Positions 56,174 through 64,000 of a stretch of DNA of 64,000 nt are shown piece by piece. Numbering within the stretch: the stretch's first letter is position 1; each line of letters begins with the position of its first letter. Made by a program: the position numbers and the translations under genes. The stretch is from Methanofervidicoccus abyssi. GTDB taxonomy: Archaea > AGJL01 > Methanococci > Methanococcales > Methanococcaceae. The notes beneath the pieces were generated by a model. That model ran no database searches. It had not been told where the DNA came from and saw nothing but the letters and a program-made list of their open reading frames with translations. The DNA lies in NCBI RefSeq assembly GCF_004310395.1, contig NZ_BFAX01000004.1, positions 62,001-126,000 on the forward strand, in the 5' to 3' direction.

Positions 56174-58081
56174 TTGTCAGCTGAGGAGTTATTAAAGGAG
56201 ATAAAAGAATACATAATAAGGAATTTACCAGGAAATGCTACAATTACCGATGTTCAGTTTGAAGGGCCAGAAGTGGTAATATACTCCAAGAATCCTGAGA
56301 TCTTTTCAAACACTTTTATTAAGGAGATTGCAAAAGTATTTAAGAAGAGAATAGCTGTAAGACCAGATCCTTCTGTTTTGACAGATCCAGAAACTGCCAA
56401 GGATAAGATATTGGAAATAGTACCTGAAGATGCTGAGATAACAGATTGTATATTCGATGTAAATACTGGGGAGGTAATTATAGAGTCTAAAAAACCTGGA
56501 TTGGTTATTGGGAAAGAGGGGCGTACCTTAGAAGAGATCAAGAAGGCTATAAAGTGGGCACCTAAACCTGTTAGGACTCCTCCCATACCTTCTGAGACTA
56601 TCAATGCAATAAGGGCCACACTTTACAGGGAGAGGGCAGAGATTAAGGAGATATTAAGAAAGATAGGGAGAAGGATACACAGAGATGTGCAACTGAAGGG
56701 GGACGTCTGGGTGAGAGTGTCTTTCTTAGGAGGTGCAAGGGAAGTGGGGAGAACCTGCAACTATCTTCAGACACCAGAGTGTAGGATTGTTATAGACTGT
56801 GGGATAAACATTGCTGTAGAAGGGGAGAAGGCATTCCCTCATTTTGATACTCCAGAGTTCTCTATCGAAGAAATAGATGCAGTAGTTGTCACCCATGCCC
56901 ACTTAGATCACTGTGGTTTTGTCCCAGGGCTCTTCAGGTACGGCTATGACGGACCAGTATACTGTTCCAGACCTACAAGGGATCTCATGACTTTACTTCA
57001 GAAGGACTACTTAGAGATTGCAGAGAAGGAAGGAAAAATTGTACCTTACACCACTAAGGATATAAAGAAGTGTGTTAAACATACCATACCCATCGATTAT
57101 GGCGTAACTACTGACATTGCACCTACAGTAAAACTCACTTTGCACAATGCGGGACATATTCTTGGATCTTCTATTGTTCATCTTCACATTGGAGATGGAC
57201 TGTTCAACATAGCCTACACAGGTGATATAAAGTTTGAAGCCTCTCGACTACTAGAACCTGCAGTATGTCAGTTTCCAAGGCTGGAGGCGTTGATAATAGA
57301 ATCTACCTATGGAGGGCAGGAAGACATCCTTCCAGATAGGGAGAAAACAGAGAAGGAGTTTCTAAGAATAGTTTCAGAAACTATAAAGAGAAAAGGTAAG
57401 GTACTTATACCAGTATTCGGTATAGGTAGAGCCCAGGAGTTGATGCTCGTCTTGGAAGAGGGGTACAATCAGGGCATATTCAACGCACCAGTTTACTTAG
57501 ACGGTATGATCTGGGAAGCTACTGCAATCCATACAGCATATCCAGAGTATCTATCGAAGAGTATAAGGGACAGGATACTTCACGAAGGGGACAATCCATT
57601 TCTATCTGAAGTGTTTAAGAAAGTTAAAAGTACCAACAACAGGAGGAACATAATAGACAGTGATGAGCCCTGTATAATACTCACAACTTCAGGTATGCTA
57701 ACTGGAGGCCCAAGTGTAGAGTACTTCAAGGCTCTAGCAGGGGATGAGAGAAATTCTCTAATATTCGTAGGTTATCAGGCTGAGGGTACCCTTGGAAGGA
57801 AGGTACAGAAGGGCTGGCGCGAGATACCTATTACTGGTAAAAATGGGAAATCCAAGGTGATAAAGGTAAATCTAGAGGTACATACTTTAGAGGGGTTCTC
57901 TGGACATAGTGATAGGAGACAGTTGTTAAAATATCTGAGAAAACTTAAACCTATGCCTGAAAAAATACTCATGGTCCATGGTGAGGCTTCAAAATGTGTC
58001 GATTTTGCAAGTACTGCTCATAAACTCTTTAAGAAAGAAACAAGGGCTCCTATGAATTTAGATGCTGTTAGAGTGAGATAG
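56174..58081 (+). CDS. aCPSF1 (FttA): KH-MBL-beta-CASP ribonuclease, transcription termination factor
   Basis: 635 residues. N-terminal KH domains with GKEG loop (113-116), then MBL domain (HAHLDH at 241-246, YTGD), beta-CASP insert (LIPVFGIGRAQELMLVLEEG; ILTTSGMLTGGPSVEYFKALAGDER) and the late FSGHSDR His motif. In Methanococcus this protein cleaves RNA at U-rich 3' ends and drives termination genome-wide. TTG start at 56174 after GGAGGGTT. Downstream of psmB. Confidence 0.93.
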   Translation: MSAEELLKEIKEYIIRNLPGNATITDVQFEGPEVVIYSKNPEIFSNTFIKEIAKVFKKRIAVRPDPSVLTDPETAKDKILEIVPEDAEITDCIFDVNTGEVIIESKKPGLVIGKEGRTLEEIKKAIKWAPKPVRTPPIPSETINAIRATLYRERAEIKEILRKIGRRIHRDVQLKGDVWVRVSFLGGAREVGRTCNYLQTPECRIVIDCGINIAVEGEKAFPHFDTPEFSIEEIDAVVVTHAHLDHCGFVPGLFRYGYDGPVYCSRPTRDLMTLLQKDYLEIAEKEGKIVPYTTKDIKKCVKHTIPIDYGVTTDIAPTVKLTLHNAGHILGSSIVHLHIGDGLFNIAYTGDIKFEASRLLEPAVCQFPRLEALIIESTYGGQEDILPDREKTEKEFLRIVSETIKRKGKVLIPVFGIGRAQELMLVLEEGYNQGIFNAPVYLDGMIWEATAIHTAYPEYLSKSIRDRILHEGDNPFLSEVFKKVKSTNNRRNIIDSDEPCIILTTSGMLTGGPSVEYFKALAGDERNSLIFVGYQAEGTLGRKVQKGWREIPITGKNGKSKVIKVNLEVHTLEGFSGHSDRRQLLKYLRKLKPMPEKILMVHGEASKCVDFASTAHKLFKKETRAPMNLDAVRVR

Positions 58082-58549
58082 ATTCTGTAAAACATGTGTC
58101 TGTAAAATAAGTAATAAGATAACATACTTTTCGACATCTATTAAGATAGAAATTAAAACAGCCCAGATTATCTTTTACAAGGTGTTAATCTAGATTTGGG
58201 ATTGTCTGTAAAAGGATTATTTTCATTATTATTATATAATAACAGTTACACCCTACTTCCTATCAAAATAGTGATTAAAAATATAAAATATGTTTTTTAA
58301 AAAATAATAAAGATCTAAAAATAGAGGTATAACAATAAATAATGAAACCATCAGCTGTATCCGTATCTCAGAGTTATACAATATTTATATTCGAGGTAGG
58401 GATTTTATAATTATATTTTGTTTTTATAATTTTTATAAAATTTATGACATGAACAGGATAAATAATCGTTATTTTTAACAAAATTTTTAACAGTTTTTTA
58501 TATATAATATCATTGGTAATTATAATATAAAAAATGTTGGAGGTAGGAT
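58082..58549. other. Gene-free gap aCPSF1/pgk
   Basis: 468 bases. The 9-mer TCTGTAAAA occurs three times downstream of aCPSF1 (58084, 58099, 58205). A 22-codon frame at about 58342 (MKPSAVSVSQSY...) is similar at the DNA level to 53109-53140, suggesting a repeated sequence rather than a gene. pgk promoter at the right end. Confidence 0.4.
58495..58511 (+). promoter_or_regulatory. pgk promoter (TATA)
   Basis: TTTTTTATATATAATATC about 40-55 bases before the pgk ATG, giving a predicted short leader with a GGAGGT Shine-Dalgarno. Spacing is typical of archaeal promoters. Confidence 0.5.
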
Positions 58550-59797
58550 ATGTTCCTAACTATGGATGATTTCGATTTTAAGGGTAAAAGAGTAGCTTTG
58601 AGGGTAGATATAAACAGTCCTATGGATGTTAACAGTTATACAATCTTAGATGATACAAGAATAAGGGCCTGTAAGGATACCATAGAGGAGTTGTCTGGAG
58701 AAGGGGCAAAAGTGGTTATATTGGCCCATCAGAGTAGACCTGGAAAAAAAGATTTTACACCTCTCTATCCACATGCAAAGAAGTTATCTGAGATTTTAGG
58801 TAGGGATGTCGAGTACGTAGATGATCTCTTTGGGTCTCATGCTTTAAACACTATAGAAAGGATGGAAGATGGAGATATTGTAATACTGGAGAATGTAAGA
58901 TTCTACTCCGAAGAAGTGTTGAAGGACTGGAATACCTGGAATGACTCTTTTCCAAAGAAACAGGGTAAAACTATAATGATAAAAAAGTTGTATCCTTACT
59001 TCGACTACTTTATAAACGATGCATTTGCAGCGGCACATAGAGCCCAGCCATCCTTAGTAGGTTTAGCTTACTACATGCCCGCAATTGCTGGAAGGATTAT
59101 GGAGAAGGAGATAAAGGTACTTAGTAAAACCTTGGAGGATCCTGATAAACCTTCAATTTTTATACTTGGAGGAGCTAAAGCTGACGACAGTATAGAGGTT
59201 ATAAAGAACGTGTTAAAAAATAACTCTGCAGACAAGGTACTCACAACTGGAATTGTGGCGAATATCTTCCTTATAGCTAAAGGTTACGATCTAGGACCTA
59301 ACAGAGATACGATAGCTGATATGGGGTATTTAGATCTAATAGAAGTTGCAAGGAATCTCCTAGATACCTATGGGGACAGGATAGAGGTGCCGGTAGATGT
59401 TGCATTGAATGTAAATGGAGAAAGAAAAGAAGTAAAGTTGGATATAGGGGAGAGAATTACCTATTCTATATACGATATAGGTAGTGAAACTGTAGAACAT
59501 TACGATGGAATAATAAAAGAGGCTAGGACCATAGTTGCAAATGGGCCTGCAGGTGTTTTTGAAAATAAAAACTTTTTAAAGGGTACTGCAGAGATACTAA
59601 AAAGTATGGTTAGATCTAGAGCATTTACGGTGATAGGAGGAGGTCATCTATCGGCAGCTGCCAGTATAGTTGGTGTTGCAGACAGAATAGATCATATCAG
59701 TACAGGAGGAGGAGCCTGTATACAATTCTTAGCAGGTAAGAAGTTACCTGTAATAGAGATACTGAAGAAGTCGTATAGAGAATACGTTGCAAGATAA
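58550..59797 (+). CDS. pgk: Phosphoglycerate kinase
   Basis: Works in gluconeogenesis here, phosphorylating 3-phosphoglycerate. 415 residues, full length. RVDINSPMD near the start, [42 protein letters not shown], and the C-terminal nucleotide site [16 protein letters not shown] with [22 protein letters not shown] before the ATG. Monocistronic, with a hairpin-T terminator downstream. Confidence 0.95.
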   Translation: MFLTMDDFDFKGKRVALRVDINSPMDVNSYTILDDTRIRACKDTIEELSGEGAKVVILAHQSRPGKKDFTPLYPHAKKLSEILGRDVEYVDDLFGSHALNTIERMEDGDIVILENVRFYSEEVLKDWNTWNDSFPKKQGKTIMIKKLYPYFDYFINDAFAAAHRAQPSLVGLAYYMPAIAGRIMEKEIKVLSKTLEDPDKPSIFILGGAKADDSIEVIKNVLKNNSADKVLTTGIVANIFLIAKGYDLGPNRDTIADMGYLDLIEVARNLLDTYGDRIEVPVDVALNVNGERKEVKLDIGERITYSIYDIGSETVEHYDGIIKEARTIVANGPAGVFENKNFLKGTAEILKSMVRSRAFTVIGGGHLSAAASIVGVADRIDHISTGGGACIQFLAGKKLPVIEILKKSYREYVAR

Positions 59798-59906
59798 AGT
59801 TTAAACTTTATATTAAGTACCCATTTTAAGAATAAAGACAGGTTGATAATCAGTAAAATGACAGATTCTTAATAAGATTTTAGATTTATTAGTAAATTTA
59901 CTTTAG

Positions 59907-59934
59907 ATTCCTCACTTTTATGAGGAATTTTTTA
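59907..59934 (+). terminator. Hairpin + T-tract terminator after pgk
   Basis: ATTCCTCA, 6-base loop CTTTTA, TGAGGAAT, then six T: a perfect 8-bp stem like a bacterial intrinsic terminator, 110 bases after the pgk stop and 100 bases before the K+ channel gene. Confidence 0.6.
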
Positions 59935-60030
59935 ATAACGCACTTTGAAATATTCTATAACACTTATACAAACATAGATCCTTTAATAGTATTTTTGTGT
60001 TATTTTTGACAGTTTCGGGAAGGGAGAGGA

Positions 60031-61041
60031 ATGAAAGCACTGAACAGAATAAAATTAGGTATTCTAGTGCTATTAGTTATTATTTTTTCAGCTACTTTGG
60101 GCCTAATGTACTTAGAGGGTTGGGATTTTTTTACAGCCCTCTACGTTACAGTGATCACTTTATCCACTGTAGGATACGGAGATATAACCCCTACTACCTT
60201 CTGGGGTAAGGTATTTACACTGTTGTATATAGTTTGTGGTGTTGGAGCGATGGCCTATACCTTCGCCTCCATCGCAGGATTCATAATTGAAGGAGAGTTG
60301 AAAAAGGTACTAAGGTTGAAAAAGATGGAAAATAAATTGAAAAATATCAATAACCACTATATAATATGTGGATTTGGGAAAATTGGAAAGGTAGTAACAA
60401 AGAAGTTTGATAATGCTGGAGTACCCTACGTAGTAATCGATATCGATGAAAAGAACCTAATGGAGGAAACAGAGAATTATAAAAATCTACTGTACGTTAT
60501 AGGGGATGCTACCTTAGATGAAGTCTTAATAAAGGCTGGAGTAAAGAGAGCCAAGGGATTGATTGCAACAGTTAGTTCTGACGCTGAGAATCTATTTATC
60601 ACCATTTCTGCAAGGGGATTGAATCCCAATCTATATATTATCGCCAAAGCCGAGGCAGAGAATACAGTCGATAAACTTCTAAAGGCTGGTGCAAATAGAG
60701 TGGTCTCTCCCTATAGTATTGGAGGAATGAGAATAGCCGAAATGGCCCTGAGACCTGAGATATTGGATTTTGTATCCACTCCGATGGATGAGACTTATGA
60801 TATGGAGATTGGGAGATTCACTGTCCATCCAGGCTCAGAGGTCGTTGGAAAGACTCTTCACGAATCTAAGATAAGGCAGAAAAGTGGTGCCACAATACTA
60901 GCAATTATAAAAGATAATGATAATGTGATCATCAACCCAGGTCCAGATGTTGTCTTAGAGGTCTATAATGTTATATATGCTTTTGGTACAAAGGAACATC
61001 TTAAGAAACTTAAAAAGATATTGGGATGTCCTGAAGAGTAG
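60031..61041 (+). CDS. Potassium channel with RCK domains (MthK-like)
   Basis: 336 residues. Two membrane helices (about 9-28 and 62-86) with a pore loop and the K+ selectivity filter TVGYGD (46-51); then a cytoplasmic RCK-N/TrkA-N domain with GFGKIG (114-119) and acidic end of strand 2 (VIDIDEKN), and an RCK-C domain (about 250-330). Same plan as MthK, which is gated by Ca2+. GGGAAGGGAGAGG before ATG 60031. Ligand unknown. Confidence 0.93.
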   Translation: MKALNRIKLGILVLLVIIFSATLGLMYLEGWDFFTALYVTVITLSTVGYGDITPTTFWGKVFTLLYIVCGVGAMAYTFASIAGFIIEGELKKVLRLKKMENKLKNINNHYIICGFGKIGKVVTKKFDNAGVPYVVIDIDEKNLMEETENYKNLLYVIGDATLDEVLIKAGVKRAKGLIATVSSDAENLFITISARGLNPNLYIIAKAEAENTVDKLLKAGANRVVSPYSIGGMRIAEMALRPEILDFVSTPMDETYDMEIGRFTVHPGSEVVGKTLHESKIRQKSGATILAIIKDNDNVIINPGPDVVLEVYNVIYAFGTKEHLKKLKKILGCPEE

Positions 61042-61685
61042 AGTGAATTAAATAATACACCTATTATTAAATAATAATTTCAGTAAAATTTTTCTTTTTC
61101 TTTTGAAAATAAAGGCGGTTAAATTCATGTTTTCTCTCTTCTAATATTTTACCTTAATCATGATTTTTATGGAGGGAAAGAACTTCTGTATTTTCTGATA
61201 CAATTGCGAATCATTCTTATATTTGTGTCATATTACAAGTTTTAAAATAATATAAATTAAAATAATATTATATAAAATTAAAAAATAAAAAAATCCTAAA
61301 TAAAGTAACGTAAAAAAGTAAATTTTCTATTAATCTCCTTAGAAGTTTTTTGCTTTATTATTATTAATTTTGTGTTGTTTTTACTCTAAATTATTAATTT
61401 ATTATTTATTAAATTATAATTTTAAAAAATTATGTTGCTCTATCACTTTTATTACTCTCCTAATTACTAATTTGATTGGAAGTAAGGTTTAACGATCATC
61501 TTTTAATGTGGTATTTAATTATATTAATGGGAATTAAAATTATAATAACATTAATTGACCATAGAAACATTTTTAAATGGATACATAAAGTTTAAACACA
61601 TATATTAATATCTTAAGAAAAATAAAGTATATAAACAATATAACAAACCTTTTTAGAAATAAAGTTGTCAAAAGGTGAAAACCTC
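61042..61685. other. Gene-free gap K+ channel/transketolase
   Basis: 644 bases, very AT-rich, with T-runs after the channel gene. A TATA-like AAAGTATATAAACA (61624-61637) about 50-60 bases before the transketolase start is the likely promoter. Nothing else recognised; no coding-like frame on either strand. Confidence 0.45.
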
Positions 61686-62522
61686 ATGAGTGGCACCCCT
61701 TATATCAAAAACACGGATTTAGAGGAGTTAAAAACAATAGCCAAAAAGATAAGGTACAATGTTGTGAAGATGATAGGATTAGCCAAATCTGGTCATCCCG
61801 GTGGTTCCCTGTCTGCAACTGATATTATAGTTGCACTGTATTACAAGATAATGAACCACGATCCAAAGAATCCAGAGAAGAAGGGTAGGGATATATTCGT
61901 ATTAAGCAAGGGACACGCCTGTCCTGCACTCTACGCAGTTCTTGCAGAGTTGGGATACTTCGACAAGGAGGAACTATGGAAGTTGAGAAAGGTTGGAGCC
62001 CTCCTTCAGGGACACCCTTCTATAAGCATACCAGGGGTTGAAGCCAGTACAGGATCCTTGGGACAGGGTTTCTCAGTAGCTGTAGGGATTGCCTTAGGAT
62101 GTAAATTGGACGGATTGAATAATACCGTCTATGTTCTTCTTGGAGATGGAGAGTGCCAGGAGGGGCAGGTTTGGGAAGCTGCTATGGCAGCCTCCCACTA
62201 TAAACTCGATAACTTAATAGGGTTTGTAGATAGAAATAGGCTTCAGATAGACGGTTGTACCGAAGATGTGATGCGCTTAGATGATTTAAAGGAGAAGTTT
62301 AAAGCCTTTGGATGGGATGTATTTGAGATAGATGGACATAACTTCAAGGAGATAATCAATACAGTCAATACTGCTAAATCCTTAAAGAATGGTAGACCTA
62401 AGATGATCATAGCAAATACTATTAAAGGTAAGGGAGTATCCTTTATGGAAGATAACATAGGATTTCATGGTAAGGCTCCAAATGAGGAACAGTTAGAAAA
62501 GGCACTTAAAGAGCTCTCTTAA
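61686..62522 (+). CDS. Transketolase, N-terminal subunit
   Basis: 278 residues; TPP-binding half of a split transketolase. [15 protein letters not shown]-type motif ([14 protein letters not shown]), [29 protein letters not shown] and the TPP motif [18 protein letters not shown] ... [17 protein letters not shown] selects ATG 61686 over TTG 61665. With Rpe and the C-terminal subunit it interconverts sugar phosphates for pentose synthesis. Confidence 0.93.
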   Translation: MSGTPYIKNTDLEELKTIAKKIRYNVVKMIGLAKSGHPGGSLSATDIIVALYYKIMNHDPKNPEKKGRDIFVLSKGHACPALYAVLAELGYFDKEELWKLRKVGALLQGHPSISIPGVEASTGSLGQGFSVAVGIALGCKLDGLNNTVYVLLGDGECQEGQVWEAAMAASHYKLDNLIGFVDRNRLQIDGCTEDVMRLDDLKEKFKAFGWDVFEIDGHNFKEIINTVNTAKSLKNGRPKMIIANTIKGKGVSFMEDNIGFHGKAPNEEQLEKALKELS

Positions 62523-62560
62523 TCACTCTTTTTTACAGCATAACAACAAAAGGAGAAAGT

Positions 62561-63217
62561 ATGGTGAAGATAGGAGCTTCTATACTCTCTGCAAACTACG
62601 GATATCTAAAGGAGGAAATAAGAAAGGTAGAAGAAGCAGGTGTAGATCTTATCCATGTAGATATGATGGATGGACACTTTGTACCTAATATAAGTATGGG
62701 TATTGGGATATCCAAGTATGTTAAGGACATAACTTCTCTACCCACTGAAGTTCATCTTATGGTAGAAAATCCTAACATGTTTATATCTGTCCTTGCAGGA
62801 AATGTGGATATAATTTCCTTCCATATAGAAACCTGTAGATTCCCTTTCAGAACTATAAACCTAATAAAGGAAAAGGGCTCCAAACCTATAGTAGCCCTCA
62901 ATCCCTCAACTCCTATAAACACTATAGAGTACATCCTAGACGAGGTTTATGGAGTGCTTGTAATGACTGTAGAGCCTGGATTCTCGGGACAGAAGTTTAT
63001 ACCTCAGATGCTCAAAAAGATAGATAGTTTAAAGAGACTTATAAACAAAGAAGGACATGATGTCCAGATCTTTGTAGATGGAGGTATTAATTTAGAAACT
63101 GCTCCAAAGGTGGTAGAAGCAGGTGCAGATGTACTTATTTCCTCTTCTGCAATATTCTGTCACGGTGATGTAGAAGAAGCTGTTAGAAGATTAAAAGAGG
63201 CGGTTAAATTTAGATAA
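62561..63217 (+). CDS. rpe: Ribulose-phosphate 3-epimerase
   Basis: Interconverts ribulose-5-P and xylulose-5-P. 218 residues, TIM barrel: GASILSANYGYLKEEI, HVDMMDGHFVPNISMG, EVHLMVENP, TVEPGFSGQKFIP, VDGGINLETAP. AAGGAGAAAGT before the ATG. Placed between the two transketolase subunit genes (38 and 21 bases away), so the three form a pentose-phosphate operon. Confidence 0.94.
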   Translation: MVKIGASILSANYGYLKEEIRKVEEAGVDLIHVDMMDGHFVPNISMGIGISKYVKDITSLPTEVHLMVENPNMFISVLAGNVDIISFHIETCRFPFRTINLIKEKGSKPIVALNPSTPINTIEYILDEVYGVLVMTVEPGFSGQKFIPQMLKKIDSLKRLINKEGHDVQIFVDGGINLETAPKVVEAGADVLISSSAIFCHGDVEEAVRRLKEAVKFR

Positions 63218-63238
63218 CAAAGATCCAAAGGTGAATCT

Positions 63239-64000
63239 ATGAAGTACAAACTTGGTGAAAAAAAGGGCATGAGAACTGCCTACGGAGAGACCTTAGTTAA
63301 ATTAGGAAAGGAGCTTCCAAACCTTGTAGTCCTAGATGCAGATCTCTCTGGATCTACAAAGACCGCTATGTTTGCAAAGGCATTTCCAGATAGGTTCTTC
63401 AACGTAGGTATAGCAGAACAGAATATGATGAGTATGGCTGCTGGACTTGCTAAGACTGGAAAGATAGTATTTGCCTCCACCTTTGCCATGTTTGCAACTG
63501 GAAGGGCATGGGAACAGATAAGGAACTCCATAGCCTACCCAAATCTCAATGTAAAGATTGTTGCAACCCATAGTGGTATAACTGTAGGAGAAGATGGAGC
63601 TACTCATCAGATGACTGAAGATATTGCTATAATGAGATGTATTCCAAATATGAGGGTTATATCTCCAACAGATTATTACGAAACGAAGAGTGTAATAGAG
63701 TGGTGTGCGAGAAACGAGGGACCAGTTTATGTAAGGATGCCAAGGAGGGATACTGAGACTGTTTTCTCCAGTGAAGAGGATGCCAAATTTCAATTTGGAA
63801 AAGGCAGGATACTGGAGGAGGGTTCGGATCTAACAATTGTTGCCACTGGTGAGATGGTACCAGAGGCTATAAAAGCGCTGGAACTTCTAAAAGAGGATGA
63901 AATAGAGGGCCAACTGATATCTATGGCTACGATTAAACCTATAGATGAGGAGATGATAGTTAACTTTACTAACGATTTTATCATATCCATAGAGGATCAC
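63239..64000 (+). CDS. Transketolase, C-terminal subunit (cut by window end)
   Basis: First 254 codons, open to the last base. Starts ATG 63239 after AAAGGTGAATCT. Pyrimidine-binding half: VLDADLSGSTKTAMFAKAFP, FFNVGIAEQNMMSMAAGLAK with the catalytic Glu, THSGITVGEDGATHQMTEDI, and the start of the C-terminal domain (IVATGEMVPEAIKAL). Roughly the last fifth is expected beyond the window. Confidence 0.92.
   Translation, partial: MKYKLGEKKGMRTAYGETLVKLGKELPNLVVLDADLSGSTKTAMFAKAFPDRFFNVGIAEQNMMSMAAGLAKTGKIVFASTFAMFATGRAWEQIRNSIAYPNLNVKIVATHSGITVGEDGATHQMTEDIAIMRCIPNMRVISPTDYYETKSVIEWCARNEGPVYVRMPRRDTETVFSSEEDAKFQFGKGRILEEGSDLTIVATGEMVPEAIKALELLKEDEIEGQLISMATIKPIDEEMIVNFTNDFIISIEDH

Noticed and set aside
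59997-60209. 70-codon ORF overlapping the K+ channel start
   Set aside because: Out-of-frame shadow; the channel gene has a strong Shine-Dalgarno and clear homology.
1-64000. tRNA and rRNA genes
   Set aside because: No GC-rich islands and no T-loop (GTTCRANTC) with matching acceptor stem noticed on either strand; a covariance search would be decisive.

Overview
The window is archaeal and comes from a methanogen of the order Methanococcales, most likely a thermophilic member related to Methanothermococcus, Methanotorris or Methanocaldococcus. The evidence is the methanogenesis core (end of mcr, complete mtr operon, cofG, CODH/ACS subunits, Ehb hydrogenase subunits, a methanogen marker protein), archaeal information-processing genes (aIF5B, SRP54, RNase P Rnp2, RpoL, proteasome beta, aCPSF1, Hel308, Trm1), strongly AT-rich intergenic DNA, GGTGA-type Shine-Dalgarno sites, frequent GTG and TTG starts, and TATA-box promoters. 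I cannot name the species. No rRNA, tRNA, CRISPR array, insertion sequence or prophage is visible.

Layout. 1-7379: methane-forming end of the pathway, mcrG (partial)-mcrA, then mtrEDCBFAGH. 7574-11124 (minus): leuA and aIF5B. 11509-15343: a CODH/ACS operon (cdhA, cdhB, ferredoxin, iron-sulfur flavoprotein). 15347-18890: PRC-barrel protein, guaA subunit A, rnp2-pyrD-cofG. 19226-27753: sugar metabolism and redox (glycogen synthase, glucose-6-phosphate isomerase, NADH oxidase-like protein, an orphan ABC ATPase, phosphomannomutase-like protein). 27827-34249: pheA, a zinc-ribbon protein, Dph6-like ligase, CBS protein, NAD(P)HX repair enzyme, PHP phosphoesterase, dapF. 34504-43339: SRP54, UbiX, a LysR regulator, DUF2304, a SagB-type nitroreductase, Hel308, Trm1. 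43483-46667: a CofE paralogue, then the minus-strand galU-hypothetical-ribH-hisE operon. 47283-52974: a chemoreceptor, a DUF362 ferredoxin-like protein, ehbC-ehbD-marker protein, and cis-prenyltransferase. 53536-64000: MBL-fold protein, DUF2067-rpoL, psmB-aCPSF1, pgk, a K+ channel, and split transketolase flanking ribulose-phosphate 3-epimerase (the last gene is cut by the window edge).

How it works together. Mtr moves the methyl group from H4MPT to coenzyme M while pumping Na+, and Mcr releases methane. CODH/ACS fixes CO2 into acetyl-CoA using ferredoxin, which in this group is reduced by Ehb. Glycogen synthase, Pgi, Pgk, the phosphomutase and transketolase/epimerase cover gluconeogenesis, storage and pentose synthesis. 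GalU supplies UDP-sugars.

The gene content is mostly housekeeping; I see no defence island and no clear new multi-gene system. The more unusual signals are non-coding: a perfect 186-bp tandem duplication carrying the galU promoter and a 12-codon mini-ORF; recurring short sequence modules in many intergenic gaps; several start-less or frameshifted gene relics; and promoter-like sites not followed by an annotated gene. The main protein-level curiosities are an orphan ABC ATPase with a C-terminal extension, a divergent membrane-leaning CofE paralogue, and an unknown protein translationally coupled to galU.
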